Assembly: GCA_036417435.1 (NCBI GenBank) | Contig: CM070915.1 | Coordinates: 82,771,799-82,835,798, forward strand | Direction: 5' to 3' | From: Inia geoffrensis | Lineage: Eukaryota > Chordata > Mammalia > Artiodactyla > Iniidae | Length of the DNA: 64,000 bases | Shown here: piece after piece, positions 25,875-37,957 of the stretch | Numbering within the stretch: the first letter of the stretch is position 1 | Layout of the letters: every line of letters starts with the position of its first letter | The notes under the pieces: generated by a model | Told to the model about the DNA's origin: nothing | Databases searched by the model: none | What the model saw: the letters and a program-made list of their open reading frames with translations, nothing else | Program-made: the position numbers and the translations under genes

Positions 25875-27218
25875 AATGGGGAGGGATTAGGGTACAATTT
25901 AGGGTACGACAACGCTTAAGGTTTAGCGTACGTGTGAGGGCACGAGTTAGTGTTGGTGTCCTGGTTAAGATTAGGGCACGGGTGAGGGTAAGGCTTCGGG
26001 TGAGGGTCAGGGTTAGGATTCGGGTTAGGGTTAGGGTTAAGGAATGCAGAGGGATTAGGGTACAGCTTAGGGTTCGACAGTGCTTAAGGGTTAGCGTTCG
26101 TGTGAGGGCAAGGGTTAGTGTTAGTGTCCTGGTTAATATTAGGGCACGGGTGAGGGTAAGGCTTCAGGTGAGGGTCAGGTTTAGGATTCGGGTTAGGGTT
26201 AGGGTTAGGGAATGGGGAAGGATTAGGGTACAGTTTAGGGTACGACAACGATTAAGGGTTAGCATACGTGTGAGGGCACAAGTTAGTGTTGGTGTCCTGG
26301 TTAAGATTAGGGCACGGGTGAGGGTAAGGTTTTGGGTGAGGGTCAGGGATGGAATTCGGGTTAGGGTTAGGGTTAGGGAATGGGGAGATATTAGGGCACA
26401 GTTAAGGGTACCACAACGCTTAAGGTTTAGCGTACGTGTGAGGTCACTAGTTAGTGTTAGTGTACTGCTTACGATTAGGGCACGGGTGAGGGTAAGGCCT
26501 CGGAAGAGGGTCACGTTAAGGGTTAGGGTTAGGGTTAGGGTTAGGGAATGGGGATTGATTAGGGTACAGGTTAGGGTACGGCAATGGCTTAGGGTTGGCG
26601 TACGTTAGAGGGCATGGGTTAGTGTTGATGTACTGGTTAAAATTAGGACACGGGTGAGGGTAAAGTTTCGGGTGAGTGTCATGGTTAGGTTTGAGGTTAG
26701 GGTTAGGGTTAGGGAATGGAGAGGGATTAGGGTACAGGTTAGGGTACCGCTGCGGTTTTGTGTTAGCGTACGTTTGAGGGCACGAGTTAGTCTTGGTGTC
26801 CTGGTTAATATTAGGGCACGGGTGAGGGTAAGGCTTCGGGTGAGGGTCAGGGTTAGGATTCGGGTTAGGGTTAGGGTTAGGGAATGGAGAGGGATTAGGG
26901 TACAGGTTAGGGTACGACAATGCTTAAGGGTTAGCGTAAGTGTGAGGGCACGAGTTAGTGTTGGTGTACTGGTTAAGACAACGGCACCGATGAGGGTAAG
27001 GCCTCGGAAAAGGGTCACGTTCAGGGTTTCGCTTAGGGTTAGGGTTAGAGAATGGGGAGGGATTAGGGTACAGGATAGGGTACGACAATGCTTAAGGGTT
27101 AGCGTACGTTTGAGGGCATGAGTTAGTGTTTGTGTCCTGGTTAAGATTAGGGCATTGGTTAGGGTAGGGCATCGGAAGTGGGTCAGGTTTAGGGATGGGG
27201 TTAGGGTTAGGGTTAAGG
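25875..27218 (+). repeat. HOR copy 19, canonical 8-mer (1344 bp)
   Basis: A 25875, B 26043, C 26211, D 26379, E 26547, F 26715, G 26883, H 27051. The E-to-H part repeats rare variants of 22.2-22.85 kb ('ggtttgagg', 'ggttttgtg', 'ttaatatt', 'ttagagaat') at offset 4368 (26 monomers). Confidence 0.92.
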
Positions 27219-28561
27219 AATGGGGAGGGATTAGGGTACAATTTATGGTACGACAACGCTTAAGGTTTAGCGTACGTGTGAGGGCACGAGTTAGTGTTGG
27301 TGTCCTGGTTAAGATAAGGGCACGGGTCAGGGTAAGGCTTCGGGTGAGGGTCAGGGTTAGGATTCGGGTTAGGGTTAGGGTTAAGGAATGCAGAGGGATT
27401 AGGGTACAGCTTAGGGTACGACAGTGCTTAAGGGTTAGCGTTCGTGTGAGGGCAAGGGTTAGTGTTAGTGTCCTGGTTAAGATTAGGGCACGGGTGAGGG
27501 TAAGACTTCAGGTGAGGGTCAGGGTTAGGATTCTGGTTAGGGTTAGGGTTAGGGAATGGGGAGGGATTAGGGTACAGTTTAGGGTACGACAACGATTAAG
27601 GGTTATCGTACGTGTGAGGGCACAAGTTAGTGTTGGTGTCCTGGTTAAGATTAGGGCACGGGTGAGGGTAAGGTTTCGGGTGAGGGTCAGGGATAGAATT
27701 CGGGTTAGGGTTAGGGTTAGGGAATGGGGAGATATTAGGGCACAGTTTAGGGTACCACAACGCTTAAGTTTTAGCGTACGTGTGAGGTCACTAGTTAGTG
27801 TTAGTGTACTGCTTACGATTAGGGCACGGGTGAGGGTAAGGCCTCGGAAAAGGGTCACGTTAAGGGTTAGTGTTAGGGTTAGGGTTAGGGAATGGGGATT
27901 GATTAGGGTACATGTTAGGGTACGGCAATGGCTTAGGGTTGGCGTACGTTAGAGGGCATGGGTTAGTGTTGATGTACTGGTTAAAATTAGGACACGGGTG
28001 AGGGTAAAGTTTCGGGTGAGTGTCATGGTTAGGTTTCAGGTTAGGGTTAGGGTTAGGGAATGGAGAGGGATTAGGGTACAGGTTAGGGTACCGCTGCGGT
28101 TTAGTGTTAGCGTACGTGTGAGGGCACGGGTTAGTCTTGGTGTTCTGGTTAAGATTAGGGCACGGGTGAGGGTAAGGCTTCGGGTGAGGGTCAGGGTTAG
28201 GATTCGGGTTAGGGTTAGGGTTAGGGAATGGAGAGGGATTAGGGTACAGGTTAGGGTACGACAATGCTTAAGTGTTAGCCTAAGTGTGAGGGCACGAGTT
28301 AGTGTTGTGTACTGGTTAAGACAACGGCACCGATGAGGGTAAGGCCTCGGAAAAGGGTCACGTTCAGGGTTTCGCTTAGGGTTAGTGTTAGGGAATGGGG
28401 AGGGATTAGGGTACAGGATAGGGTACGACAATGCTTAAGGGTTAACGTACGTTTGAGGGCATGAGTTAGTGTTTGTGTCCTGGTTAAAATTAGGGCATTG
28501 GTTAGGGTAGGGCATCGGAAGTGGGTCAGGTTTAGCGATGGGATTAGGGTTAGGGTTAAGG
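27219..28561 (+). repeat. HOR copy 20, 8-mer with a 1-bp deletion in G (1343 bp)
   Basis: A 27219, B 27387, C 27555, D 27723, E 27891, F 28059, G 28227, H 28394. G reads 'gttgtgtact' at 28304 instead of 'gttggtgtact'. This is an isolated break of the hexamer register, independent of the one in copies 10, 13 and 14. Confidence 0.92.
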
Positions 28562-29893
28562 AATGGGGAGGGATTAGGGTACAATTTAGGGTATGACAAC
28601 GCTTAAGGTTTAGCGTACGTGTGAGGGCACGAGTTAGTGTTGGTGTCCTGGTTAAGATTAGGGCACGGGTGAGGGTAAGGCTTCGGGTGAGGGTCAGTGT
28701 TAGGATTCGGGTTAGGGTTAGGGTTAAGGAATGCAGAGGGATTAGGGTACAGCTTAGGGTACAACAGTGCTTAAGGGTTAGCGTTCGTGTGAGGGCAAGG
28801 GTTAGTGTTAGTGTCCTGGTTAAGATTAGGGCACGGGTGAGGGTAAGGTTTCGGGTGAGGGTCAGGGATAGAATTCGGGTTAGGGTTAGGGTTAGGGAAT
28901 GGGGAGATATTAGGGCACAGTTTAGGGTACCACAACGCTTAAGGTTTAGCATACGTGTGAGGTCACTAGTTAATGTTAGTATACTGCTTACGATTAGGGC
29001 ACGGGTGAGGGTAAGGCCTCGGAAGAGGGTCACGTTAAGGGTTAGGGTTAGGGAATGGGGATTGATTAGGGTACAGGTTAGGGTACGGCAATGGCTTAGG
29101 GTTGGCGTACGTTAGAGGGCATGGGTTAGTGTTGATGTACTGGTTAAAATTAGGACACGGGTGAGGGTAAAGTTTCGGGTGAGTGTCATGGTTAGGTTTC
29201 AGGTTAAGGTTAGGGTTAGGGAATGGAGAGGGATTAGGGTACAGGTTAGGGTACCGCTGCGGTTTAGTGTTTGCGTACGTGTGAGGGCACGAGTTAGTCT
29301 TGGTGTCCTGGTTAAGATTAGGGCACGGGTGAGGGTAAGGCTTCGGGTGAGGGTCAGGGTTAGGATTCGGGTTAGGGTTAGGGTGAGGGAATGGAGAGGG
29401 ATTAGGGTACAGGTTAGGGTATGACAATGCTTAAGGGTTAGCGTAAGTGTGAGGGCACGAGTTAGTGTTGGTGTACTGGTTAAGACAACGGCACCGATGA
29501 GGGTAAGGACTCGGAAAAGGGTCACGTTCAGGGTTTCGCTTAGGGTTAGGGTTAGGGAATGGGGAGGGATTAGTGTACAGGATAGGGTACGACAATGCTT
29601 AAGGGTTAGCGTAAGTGTGAGGGCACGAGTTAGTGTTGGTGTACTCGTTAAGACAACGGCACCGATGAGGGTAAGGCCTCGGAAAAGGGTCACGTTCAGG
29701 GTTTCGCTTAGGGTTAGGGTTAGGGAATGGGGAGGGAGTAGGGTACAGGATAGGGTACGACATTGATTAAGGGTTAGCGTACGTTTGAGGGCATGAGTTA
29801 GTGTTTGTGATCTGGTTAAGATTAGGGCAATTGTTAGGGTAGGGCATCGGAAGTGGGTCAGGTTTAGGGATGGGGTTAGGGTTAGGGTTAAGG
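28562..29893 (+). repeat. HOR copy 21, 8-mer with B/C and H/G hybrids, minus 12 bp (1332 bp)
   Basis: A 28562, B/C hybrid 28730, D 28898, E 29054 (short D/E core), F 29222, G 29390, H/G hybrid 29558, H 29726. It combines the B/C hybrid of copies 10 and 13 with the H/G hybrid and short core seen in the left 10 kb, and ends the region of frequent rearrangement. Confidence 0.9.
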
Positions 29894-31237
29894 AATGGGG
29901 AGGGATTAGGGTACAATTTAGGGTACGACAACGCTTAAGGTTTAGCGTATGTGTGAGGGCACGAGTTAGTGTTGGTGTCCTGGTTAACATTAGGGCACGG
30001 GTGAGGGTAAGTCTTCGGGTGAGGGTCAGGGTTAGGATTCGGGTTAGGGTTAGGGTTAAGGAATGCAGAGGGATTAGGGTACAGCTTAGGGTACGACACT
30101 GCTTAAGGGTTAGCTTTCGTGTGAGGGCAAGGGTTAGTGTTAGTGTCCTGGTTAAGATTAGGGCACGGGTGAGGGTAAGGCTTCAGGTGAGGGTCAGGGT
30201 TCGGATTCTGGTTAGGGTTAGGGTTAGGGAATGGGGAGGGATTAGGGTACAGTTTAGGGTACGACAACGATTAAGGGTTAGCGTACGTGTGAGGGCACAA
30301 GTTAGTGTTGGTGTCCTGGTTAAGATTAGGGCACGGGTGAGGGTAAGGTTTCAGGTGAGGGTCAGGGATAGAATTCGGGTTAGGGTTAGGGTTAGGGAAT
30401 GGGGAGATATTAGGGCACAGTTTAGGGTACCACAACGCTTAAGGTTTAGCGTACGTGTGAGGTCACTAGTTAGTGTTAGTGTACTGCTTACGATTAGGGC
30501 ACGGGTGAGGGTAAGGCCTCGGAAGAGGGTCACGTTAAGGGTTAGGGTTAGGGTTAGGGTTAGGGAATGGGGATTGATTAGGGTACATGTTAGGGTACGG
30601 CAATGGCTTAGGGTTGGCGTACGTTAGAGGGCATGGGTTAGTGTTGATGTACTGGTTAAAATTAGGACACGGGTGAGGGTAAAGTTTCGGGTGAGTGTCA
30701 TGGTTAGGTTTCAGGTTAGGGTTAGGGTTAGGGAATGGAGAGGGATTAGGGTACAGGTTAGGGTACCGCTGCGGTTTAGTGTTAGCGTACGTGTGAGGGC
30801 ACGAGTTAGTCTTGGTGTTCTGGTTAAGATTAGGGCACGGGTGAGGGTAAGGCTTCGGGTGAGGGTCAGGGTTAGGATTTGGGTTAGGGTTAGGGTTAGG
30901 GAATGGAGAGGGATTAGGGTACAGGTTAGGGTACGACAATGCTTAAGGGTTAGCGTAAGTGTGAGGGCACGAGTTAGTGTTGGTGTACTGGTTAAGACAA
31001 CGGCACCGATGAGGGTAAGGCCTCGGAAAAGGGTCACGTTCAGGGTTTCGCTTAAGATTAGGGTTAGGGAATGGGGAGGGATTAGGGTACAGGATAGGGT
31101 ACGACAATGCTTAAGGGTTTGCGTACGTTTGAGGGCATGAGTTAGTGTTTGTGTCCTGGTTAAGATTAGGGCATTGGTTAGGGTAGGGCATCGGAAGTGG
31201 GTCAGGATTAGGGATGGGGTTAGGGTTAGGGTTAAGG
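29894..31237 (+). repeat. HOR copy 22, canonical 8-mer (1344 bp)
   Basis: A 29894, B 30062, C 30230, D 30398, E 30566, F 30734, G 30902, H 31070. It has 'gtaagtcttc' in A, 'cactgc' in B, 'gtacatg' in E and 'gtgttctgg' in F, markers that become common after 37.9 kb. Confidence 0.92.
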
Positions 31238-32581
31238 AATGGGGAGGGATTAGGGTACAATTTAGGGTACGACAACGCTTAAGGTTTAGCGTACGTATGA
31301 GGGCACGAGTTAGTGTTGGTGTCCTGGTTAAGATTAGGGCACGGGTGAGGGTAAGTCTTCGGGTGAGGGTCAGGGTTAGGATTCGGGTTAGGGTTAGGGT
31401 TAAGGAATGCAGAGGGATTAGGGTACAGCTTAGGGTACGACAGTGCTTAAGGGTTAGCGTTCGTGTGAGGGCAAGGGTTAGTGTTAGTGTCCTGGTTAAG
31501 ATTAGGGCACGGGTTAGGGTAAGGCTTCAGGTGAGGGTCAGGGTTAGGATTCGGGTTAGGGTTAGGGTTAGGGAATGGGGAGGGATTAGGGTATAGTTTA
31601 GGGTACGACAACGATTAAGGGTTAGCGTACGTGTGAGGGCACAAGTTAGTGTTGGTGTCCTGGTTAAGATTAGGTCACGGGTGAGGGTAAGGTTTCGGGT
31701 GAGGGTCAGGGATAGAATTCGGGTTAGGGTTAGGGTTAGGGAATGGGGAGATTTTAGGGCACAGTTTAGGGTACCACAACGCTTAAGGTTTAGCGTACGT
31801 GTGAGGTCACTAGTTAGTGTTAGTGTACTGCTTACGATTAGGGCACGGGTGAGGGTAAGGCCTCGGAAGAGGGTCACGTTAAGGGTTAGGGTTAGGGTTA
31901 GGGTTAGGGAATGGGGATTGATTAGGGTACAGGTTAGGGTACGGCAATGGCTTAGGGTTGGCATACGTTAGAGGGCATGGGTTAGTGTTGATGTACTGGT
32001 TAAAATTAGGACACGGGTGAGGGTAAAGTTTCGGGTGAGTGTCATGGTTAGGTTTCAGGTTAGGGTTAGGGTTAGGGAATGGAGAGGGATTAGGGTACAG
32101 GTTAGGGTACCGCTGCGGTTTAGTGTTAGCGTACGTTTGAGGGCACGAGTTAGTCTTGGTGTCCTGGTTAAGATTAGGGCACGGGTGAGGGTAAGGCTTC
32201 GGGTGAGGGTCAGGGTTAGGATTCGGGTTAGGGTTAGGGTTAGGGAATGGAGAGGGATTAGGGTACAGGTTAGGGTACGACAATGCTTAAGGGTTAGCGT
32301 AAGTGTGAGGGCACGAGTTAGTGTTGGTGTACTGGTTAAGACAACGGCACCGATGAGGGTAAGGCCTCGGAAAAGGGTCACGTTCAGGGTTTCGCTTAGG
32401 GTTAGGGTTAGGGAATGGGGAGATATTAGGGTACAGGATAGGGTACGACAATGCTTAAGGGTTAGCGTACGTTTGAGGGCATGAGTTAATGTTTGTGTCC
32501 TGGTTAAGATTAGGGCATTGGTTAGGGTAGGGCATCGGAAGTGGGTCAGGTTTAGGGATGGGGTTAGGGTTAGGGTTAAGG
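31238..32581 (+). repeat. HOR copy 23, canonical 8-mer (1344 bp)
   Basis: Eight 168-bp monomers. D has 'gagatttt' and H starts 'gagata' (about 32419) like D instead of the usual 'gaggga', suggesting a short conversion tract from D into H. Both features are shared with copy 24. Confidence 0.92.
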
Positions 32582-33925
32582 AATGGGGAGGGATTAGGGT
32601 ACAATTTAGGGTACGACAACGCTTAAGGTTTAGCGTACGTGTGAGGGCACGAGTTAGTGTTGGTGTCCTGGTTAAGATTAGGGCACGGGTGAGGGTAAGG
32701 CTTCGGGTGAGGGTCAGGGTTAGGATTCGGGTCAGGGTTAGGGTTAAGGAATGCAGAGGGATTAGGGTACAGCTTAGGGTACGACAGTGCTTAAGGGTTA
32801 GCGTTCGTGTGAGGGCAAGTGTTAGTGTTAGTGTCCTGGTTAAGATTAGGTCACGGGTTAGGGTAAGGCTTCAGGTGAGGGTCAGGGTTAGGATTCGGGT
32901 TAGCGTTAGGGTTAGGGAATGGGGAGGGATTAGGGTACAGTTTAGGGTACGACAACGATTAAGGGTTAGCGTACGTGTGAGGGCACAAGTTAGTGTTGGT
33001 GTCCTGGTTAAGATTAGGGCACGGGTGAGGGTAAGGTTTCGGGTGAGGGTCAGGGATAGAATTCGGGTTAGGGTTAGGGTTAGGGAATGGGGAGATTTTA
33101 GGGCACAGTTTAGGGTACCACAACGCTTGAGGTTTAGCGTACGTGTGAGGTCACTAGTTAGTGTTAGTGTACTGCTTACGATTAGGGCACGGGTGAGGGT
33201 AAGGCCTCGGAAGAGGGTCACGTTAAGGGTTAGGGTTAGGGTTAGGGTTAGGGAATGGGGATTGATTAGGGTACAGGTTAGGGTACGGCAATGGCTTAGG
33301 GTTGGCGTACGTTAGAGGGCATGGGTTAGTGTTGATGTACTGGTTAAAATTAGGACACGGGTGAGGGTAAAGTTTCGGGTGAGTGTCATGGTTAGGTTTC
33401 AGGTTAGGGTTAGGGTTAGGGAATGGAGAGGGATTAGGGTACAGGTTAGGGTACCGCTGCGGTTTAGTGTTAGCGTACGTTTGAGGGCACGAATTAGTCT
33501 TGGTGTCCTGGTTAAGATTAGGGCACGGGTGAGGGTAAGGCTTCGGGTGAGGGTCAGGGTTAGGATTCGGGTTAGGGTTAGGGTTAGGGAATGGAGAGGG
33601 ATTAGGGTACAGGTTAGGGTACGACAATGCTTAAGGGTTAGCGTAAGTGTGAGGGCACGAGTTAGTGTTGGTGTACTGGTTAAGACAACGGCACCGATGA
33701 GGGTAAGGCCTCGGAAAAGGGTCACGTTCAGGGTTTCGCTTAGGGTTAGGGTTAGGGAATGGGGAGATATTAGGGTACAGGATAGGGTACGACAATGCTT
33801 AAGGGTTAGCGTACGTTTGAGGGCATGAGTTAATGTTTGTGTCCTGGTTAAGATTAGGGCATTGGTTAGGGTAGGGCATCGGAAGTGGGTCAGGTTTCGG
33901 GATGGGGTTAGGGTTAGGGTTAAGG
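32582..33925 (+). repeat. HOR copy 24, near-duplicate of copy 23 (1344 bp)
   Basis: It shares 'gagatttt' in D, the D-like 'gagata' start of H (about 33763) and 'taatgtttgtg' in H with copy 23 at offset 1344. Private changes include 'gcgttaggg' near 32903. Confidence 0.92.
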
Positions 33926-35269
33926 AATGGGGAGGGATTAGGGTAAAATTTAGGGTACAACAACGCTTAAGGTTTAGTGTACGAGTGAGGGCACGAGTTA
34001 GTGTTGGTGTCCTGGTTAAGATTAGGGCACGGGTGAGGGTAAGGCTTCGGGTGAGGGTCGGGGTTAGGATTCGGGTTAGGTTTAGGGTTAAGGAATACAG
34101 AGGGATTAGGGTACAGCTTAGGGTACGACTGTGCTTAAGGGTTAGCGTTCCTGTGAGGTCAAGGGTTAGTGTTAGTGTCCTGGTTAAGATTAGGGCACGT
34201 GTGAGGGTAAGGCTTCAGGTGAGGGTCAGGGTTAGGATTCGGGTTAGGGTTAGGGTTAGGGAATGGGGAGGGATTAGGGTACAGTTTAGGGTACGACAAC
34301 GATTAAGGGTTAGCGTACGTGTGAGGGCACAAGTTAGTGTTGGTGTCCTGGTTAAGTTTAGGGCACGGGTGAGGGTAAGGTTTCGGGTGAGGGTCAGGGA
34401 TAGAATTCGGGTTAGGGTTAGGGTTAGGGAATGGGGAGATATTAGGGCACAGTTTAGGGTACCACAACGCTTAAGGTTTAGCGTACGTGTGAGGTCACTA
34501 GTTAGTGTTAGTGTACTGCTTATGATTAGGGCACGGGTGAGGGTAAGGCCTCGGAAGAGGGTCACGTTAAGGGTTACGGTTAGGGTTAGGGTTAGGGAAT
34601 GGGGATTGATTAGGGTACAGGTTAGGGTACGGCAATGGCTTAGGGTTAGCGTACGTTAGAGGGCATGGGTTAGTGTTGATGTACTGGTTAAAATTAGGAC
34701 ACGGGTGAGGGTATAGTTTCGGGTGAGTGTCATGGTTAGGTTTCAGGTTAGGGTTAGGGTTAGGGAATGGAGAGGGATTAGGGTACAGGTTAGGGTACCG
34801 CTGCGGTTTAGTGTTAGCGTACGTGTGAGGGCACGAGTTAGTCTTGGTTTCCTTGTTAAGTTTAGGGCACGGGTGAGGGTAAGGCTTCGGGTGAGGGTCA
34901 GGGTTAGGATTCGGGTTAGGGTTAAGGTTAGGAAATAGAGAGGGATTAGGGTACAGGTTAGGGTACGATAGTGCTTAAGGGTTAGCGTAAGTGTGAGGGC
35001 ACGAGTTAGTGTTGGTGTACTGGTTAAGACAACGGCACCGATGAGGGTAAGGCCTCGGAAAAGGGTCACGTTCAGGGTTTCGCTTAGGGTTAGGGTTAGG
35101 GAATGGGGAGGGATTAGGGTACAGGATAGGGTACGACGATGCTTAAGGGTTAGCGTACGTTTGAGGGCATGAGTTGGTGTTTGTGTACTGGTTAAGATTA
35201 GGGCATTGGTTAGGGTAGGGCATCGGAAGTGGGTCAGGTTTAGGGATGGGTTTAGGGTTAGGGTTAAGG
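33926..35269 (+). repeat. HOR copy 25, canonical length but highly diverged (1344 bp)
   Basis: Length is exactly eight monomers, but it carries many private changes: 'gtaaaattt' and 'gtacaaca' in A, 'aatacag' and 'gactgtgc' in B, 'tttccttg' in F and 'ggaaatag' at the start of G. It looks older or less often converted than its neighbours. Confidence 0.9.
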
Positions 35270-36613
35270 AATGTGGAGGGATTAGGGTACAATTTAGGGT
35301 ACGACAACGCTTAAGGTTTAGCGTACGTGTGAGGGCACGAGTTAGTGTTGGTGTCCTGGTTAAGATTAGGGCACGGGTGAGGGTAAGGCTTCGGGTGAGT
35401 GTCAGGGTTAGGATTCGGGTTAGGGTTAGGGTTAAGGAATGCAGAGGGATTAGGGTACAGCTTAGGGTACGACAGTGCTTAAGGGTTAGCGTTCGTGTGA
35501 GGGCAAGGGTTAGTGTTAGTGTCCTGGTTATGATTAGGGCACGGGTGAGGGTAAGGCTTCAGGTGAGGGTCAGGGTTAGGATTCAGGTTAGGGTTAGGGT
35601 TAGGGAATGGGGAGGGATTAGGGTACAGTTTAGGGTACGACAACGATTAAGGGTTAGCGTACGTGTGAGGGCACAAGTTAGTGTTGGTGTCCTGGTTAAG
35701 ATTAGGGCACGGGTGAGGGTAAGCTTTCGGGTGAGGGTCAGGGATAGAATTCGGGTTAGGGTTAGGGTTAGGGAATGGGGAGATATTAGGGCACAGTTTA
35801 GGGTACCACAACGCTTAAGGTTTAGCGTACGTGTGAGGTCACTAGTTAGTGTTAGTGTACTGCTTACGATTAGGGCACGGGTGAGGGTAAGGCCTCGGAA
35901 GAGGGTCACGTTAAGGGTTAGGGTTAGGGTTAGGGTTAGGGAATGGGGATTGATTAGGGTACAGGTTAGGGTGCGGCAATGATTTAGGGTTGGCGTACTT
36001 TAGAGGGCATGGGTTAGTGTTGATGTACTGGTTAAAATTAGGACACGGGTGAGGGTAAAGTTTCGGGTGCGTGTCATGGTTAGGTTTCAGGTTAGGGTTA
36101 GGGTTAGGGAATGGAGAGGGATTAGGGTACAGGTTAGGGTACCGCTGCGGTTTAGTGTTAGCGTACGTGTGAGGGCACGAGTTAGTCTTGGTGTCCTGGT
36201 TAAGATTAGGGCACGGGTGAGGGTAAGGCTTCGGGTGAGGGTCAGGGTTAGGATTCGGGTTAGGGTTAGGGTTAGGGAATGGAGAGGGATTAGGGTACAG
36301 GTTAGGGTACGACAATGCTTAAGGGTTAGGGTAAGTGTGAGGGCACGATTTAGTGTTGGTGTACTGGTTAAGACAATGGCACCGATGAGGGTAAGGCGTC
36401 GGAAAAGGGTCACGTTCAGGGTTTCGCTTAAGATTAGGGTTAGGGAATGGGGAGGGATTAGGGTACAGGATAGGGTACGACAATGCTTAAGGGTTAGCGT
36501 ACGTTTGAGGGCATGAGTTAGTGTTTGTGTCCTGGTTAAGATTAGGGCATTGGTTAGGGTAGGGCATCGGAAGTGGGTCAGGTTTAGGGATGGGGTTAGG
36601 GTTAGGGTTAAGG
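35270..36613 (+). repeat. HOR copy 26, canonical 8-mer (1344 bp)
   Basis: A starts 'aatgtgg'. Private variants include 'gtgcggcaatgattt' and 'ggcgtactttag' in E and 'gcacgattt' in G. The end of G has 'cttaagatt', a marker shared with copies 22, 34, 36, 41, 43 and 44. Confidence 0.92.
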
Positions 36614-37957
36614 AATGGGGAGGGATTAGGGTACAATTTAGGGTACGACAACGCTTAAGGTTTAGCGTACGTGTGAGGGCACGAGTTAGTGTTGGTGTCC
36701 TGGTTAAGATTAGGGCACGGGTGAGGGTAAGGCTTCGGGTGAGGGTCAGGGTTAGGATTCGGGTTAGGGTTAGGGTTAAGGAATGCAGAGGGATTAGGGT
36801 ACAGCTTAGGGTACGACAGTGCTTAAGGGTTAGCGTTCCTGTGAGGGCAAGGGTTAGTGTTAGTGTCCTGGTTAAGATTAGGGCACGGGTTAGGGTAAGG
36901 CTTCAGGTGAGGGTCAGGGTTAGGATTCGGGTTAGGGTTATGGTTAGGGAATGGGGAGTGATTAGGGTACAGTTTAGGGTACGACAACGATTAAGGGTTA
37001 GCGTACGTGTGAGGGCACAAGTTAGTGTTGGTGTCCTGGTTAAGATTAGGGCACGGGTGAGGGTAAGGTTTCGGGTGAGGGTCAGGGATAGAATTCGGGT
37101 TAGGGTTAGGGTTAGGGAATGGGGAGATATTAGGGCACAGTTTAGAGTACCACAACGCTTAAGGTTTACCGTACGTGCGAGGTCACTAGTTAGTGTTAGT
37201 GTACTGCTTACGATTAGGGCACGGGTGAGGGTAAGGCCTCGGAAGAGGGTCACGTTAAGGGTTAGGGTTAGGGTTAGGGTTAGGGAATGGGGATTGATTA
37301 GGGTACAGGTTAGGGTACGGCAATGGCTTAGGGTTGGCGTACGTTAGAGGGCATGGGTTAGTGTTGATGTACTGGTTAAAATTAGGACACGGGTGAGGGT
37401 AAAGTTTCACGTGAGTGTCATGGTTAGGTTTCAGTTTAGGGTTAGGGTTATGGAATGGAGAGGGATTAGGGTACAGGTTAGGGTACCGCTGCGGTTTAGT
37501 GTTAACGTACGTGTTAGGGCACGAGTTAGTCTTGGTGTCCTGGTTAAGATTAGGGCACGGGTGAGGGTAAGGCTTCGGGTGAGGGTCAGGGTTAGGATTC
37601 GGTTTAGGGTTAGGGTTAGGGAATGGAGAGGGATTAGGGTACAGGTTAGGGTACGACAATGCTTAAGGGTTAGCGTAAGTGTGAGGGCACGAGTTAGTGT
37701 TGCTGTACTGGTTAAGACAACGGCACCGATGAGGGTAAGGCCTCGGAAAAGGGTCACGTTCAGGGTTTCGCTTAGGGTTAGGGTTAGGGAATGGGGAGGG
37801 ATTAGGGTTCAGGATAGGGTACGACAATGCTTAAGGGTTAGCGTACGTTTGAGGGCATGAGTTAGTGTTTGTGTCCTGGTTAAGATTAGGGCATTGGTTA
37901 GGGTAGGGCATCGGAAGTGGGTCAGGTTTAGGGATGGGGTTAGGGTTAGGGTTAAGG
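36614..37957 (+). repeat. HOR copy 27, haplotype 1 of the 2688-bp super-repeat
   Basis: Diagnostic variants: 'gttcctgtg' in B, 'gggagtga' in C, 'gtgcgagg' in D, 'tttcacgtg' in E, 'cgtgttagg' in F, 'ttgctgtac' in G and 'gggttcagg' in H. The same set recurs in copy 29, not in the adjacent copy 28. Confidence 0.92.
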
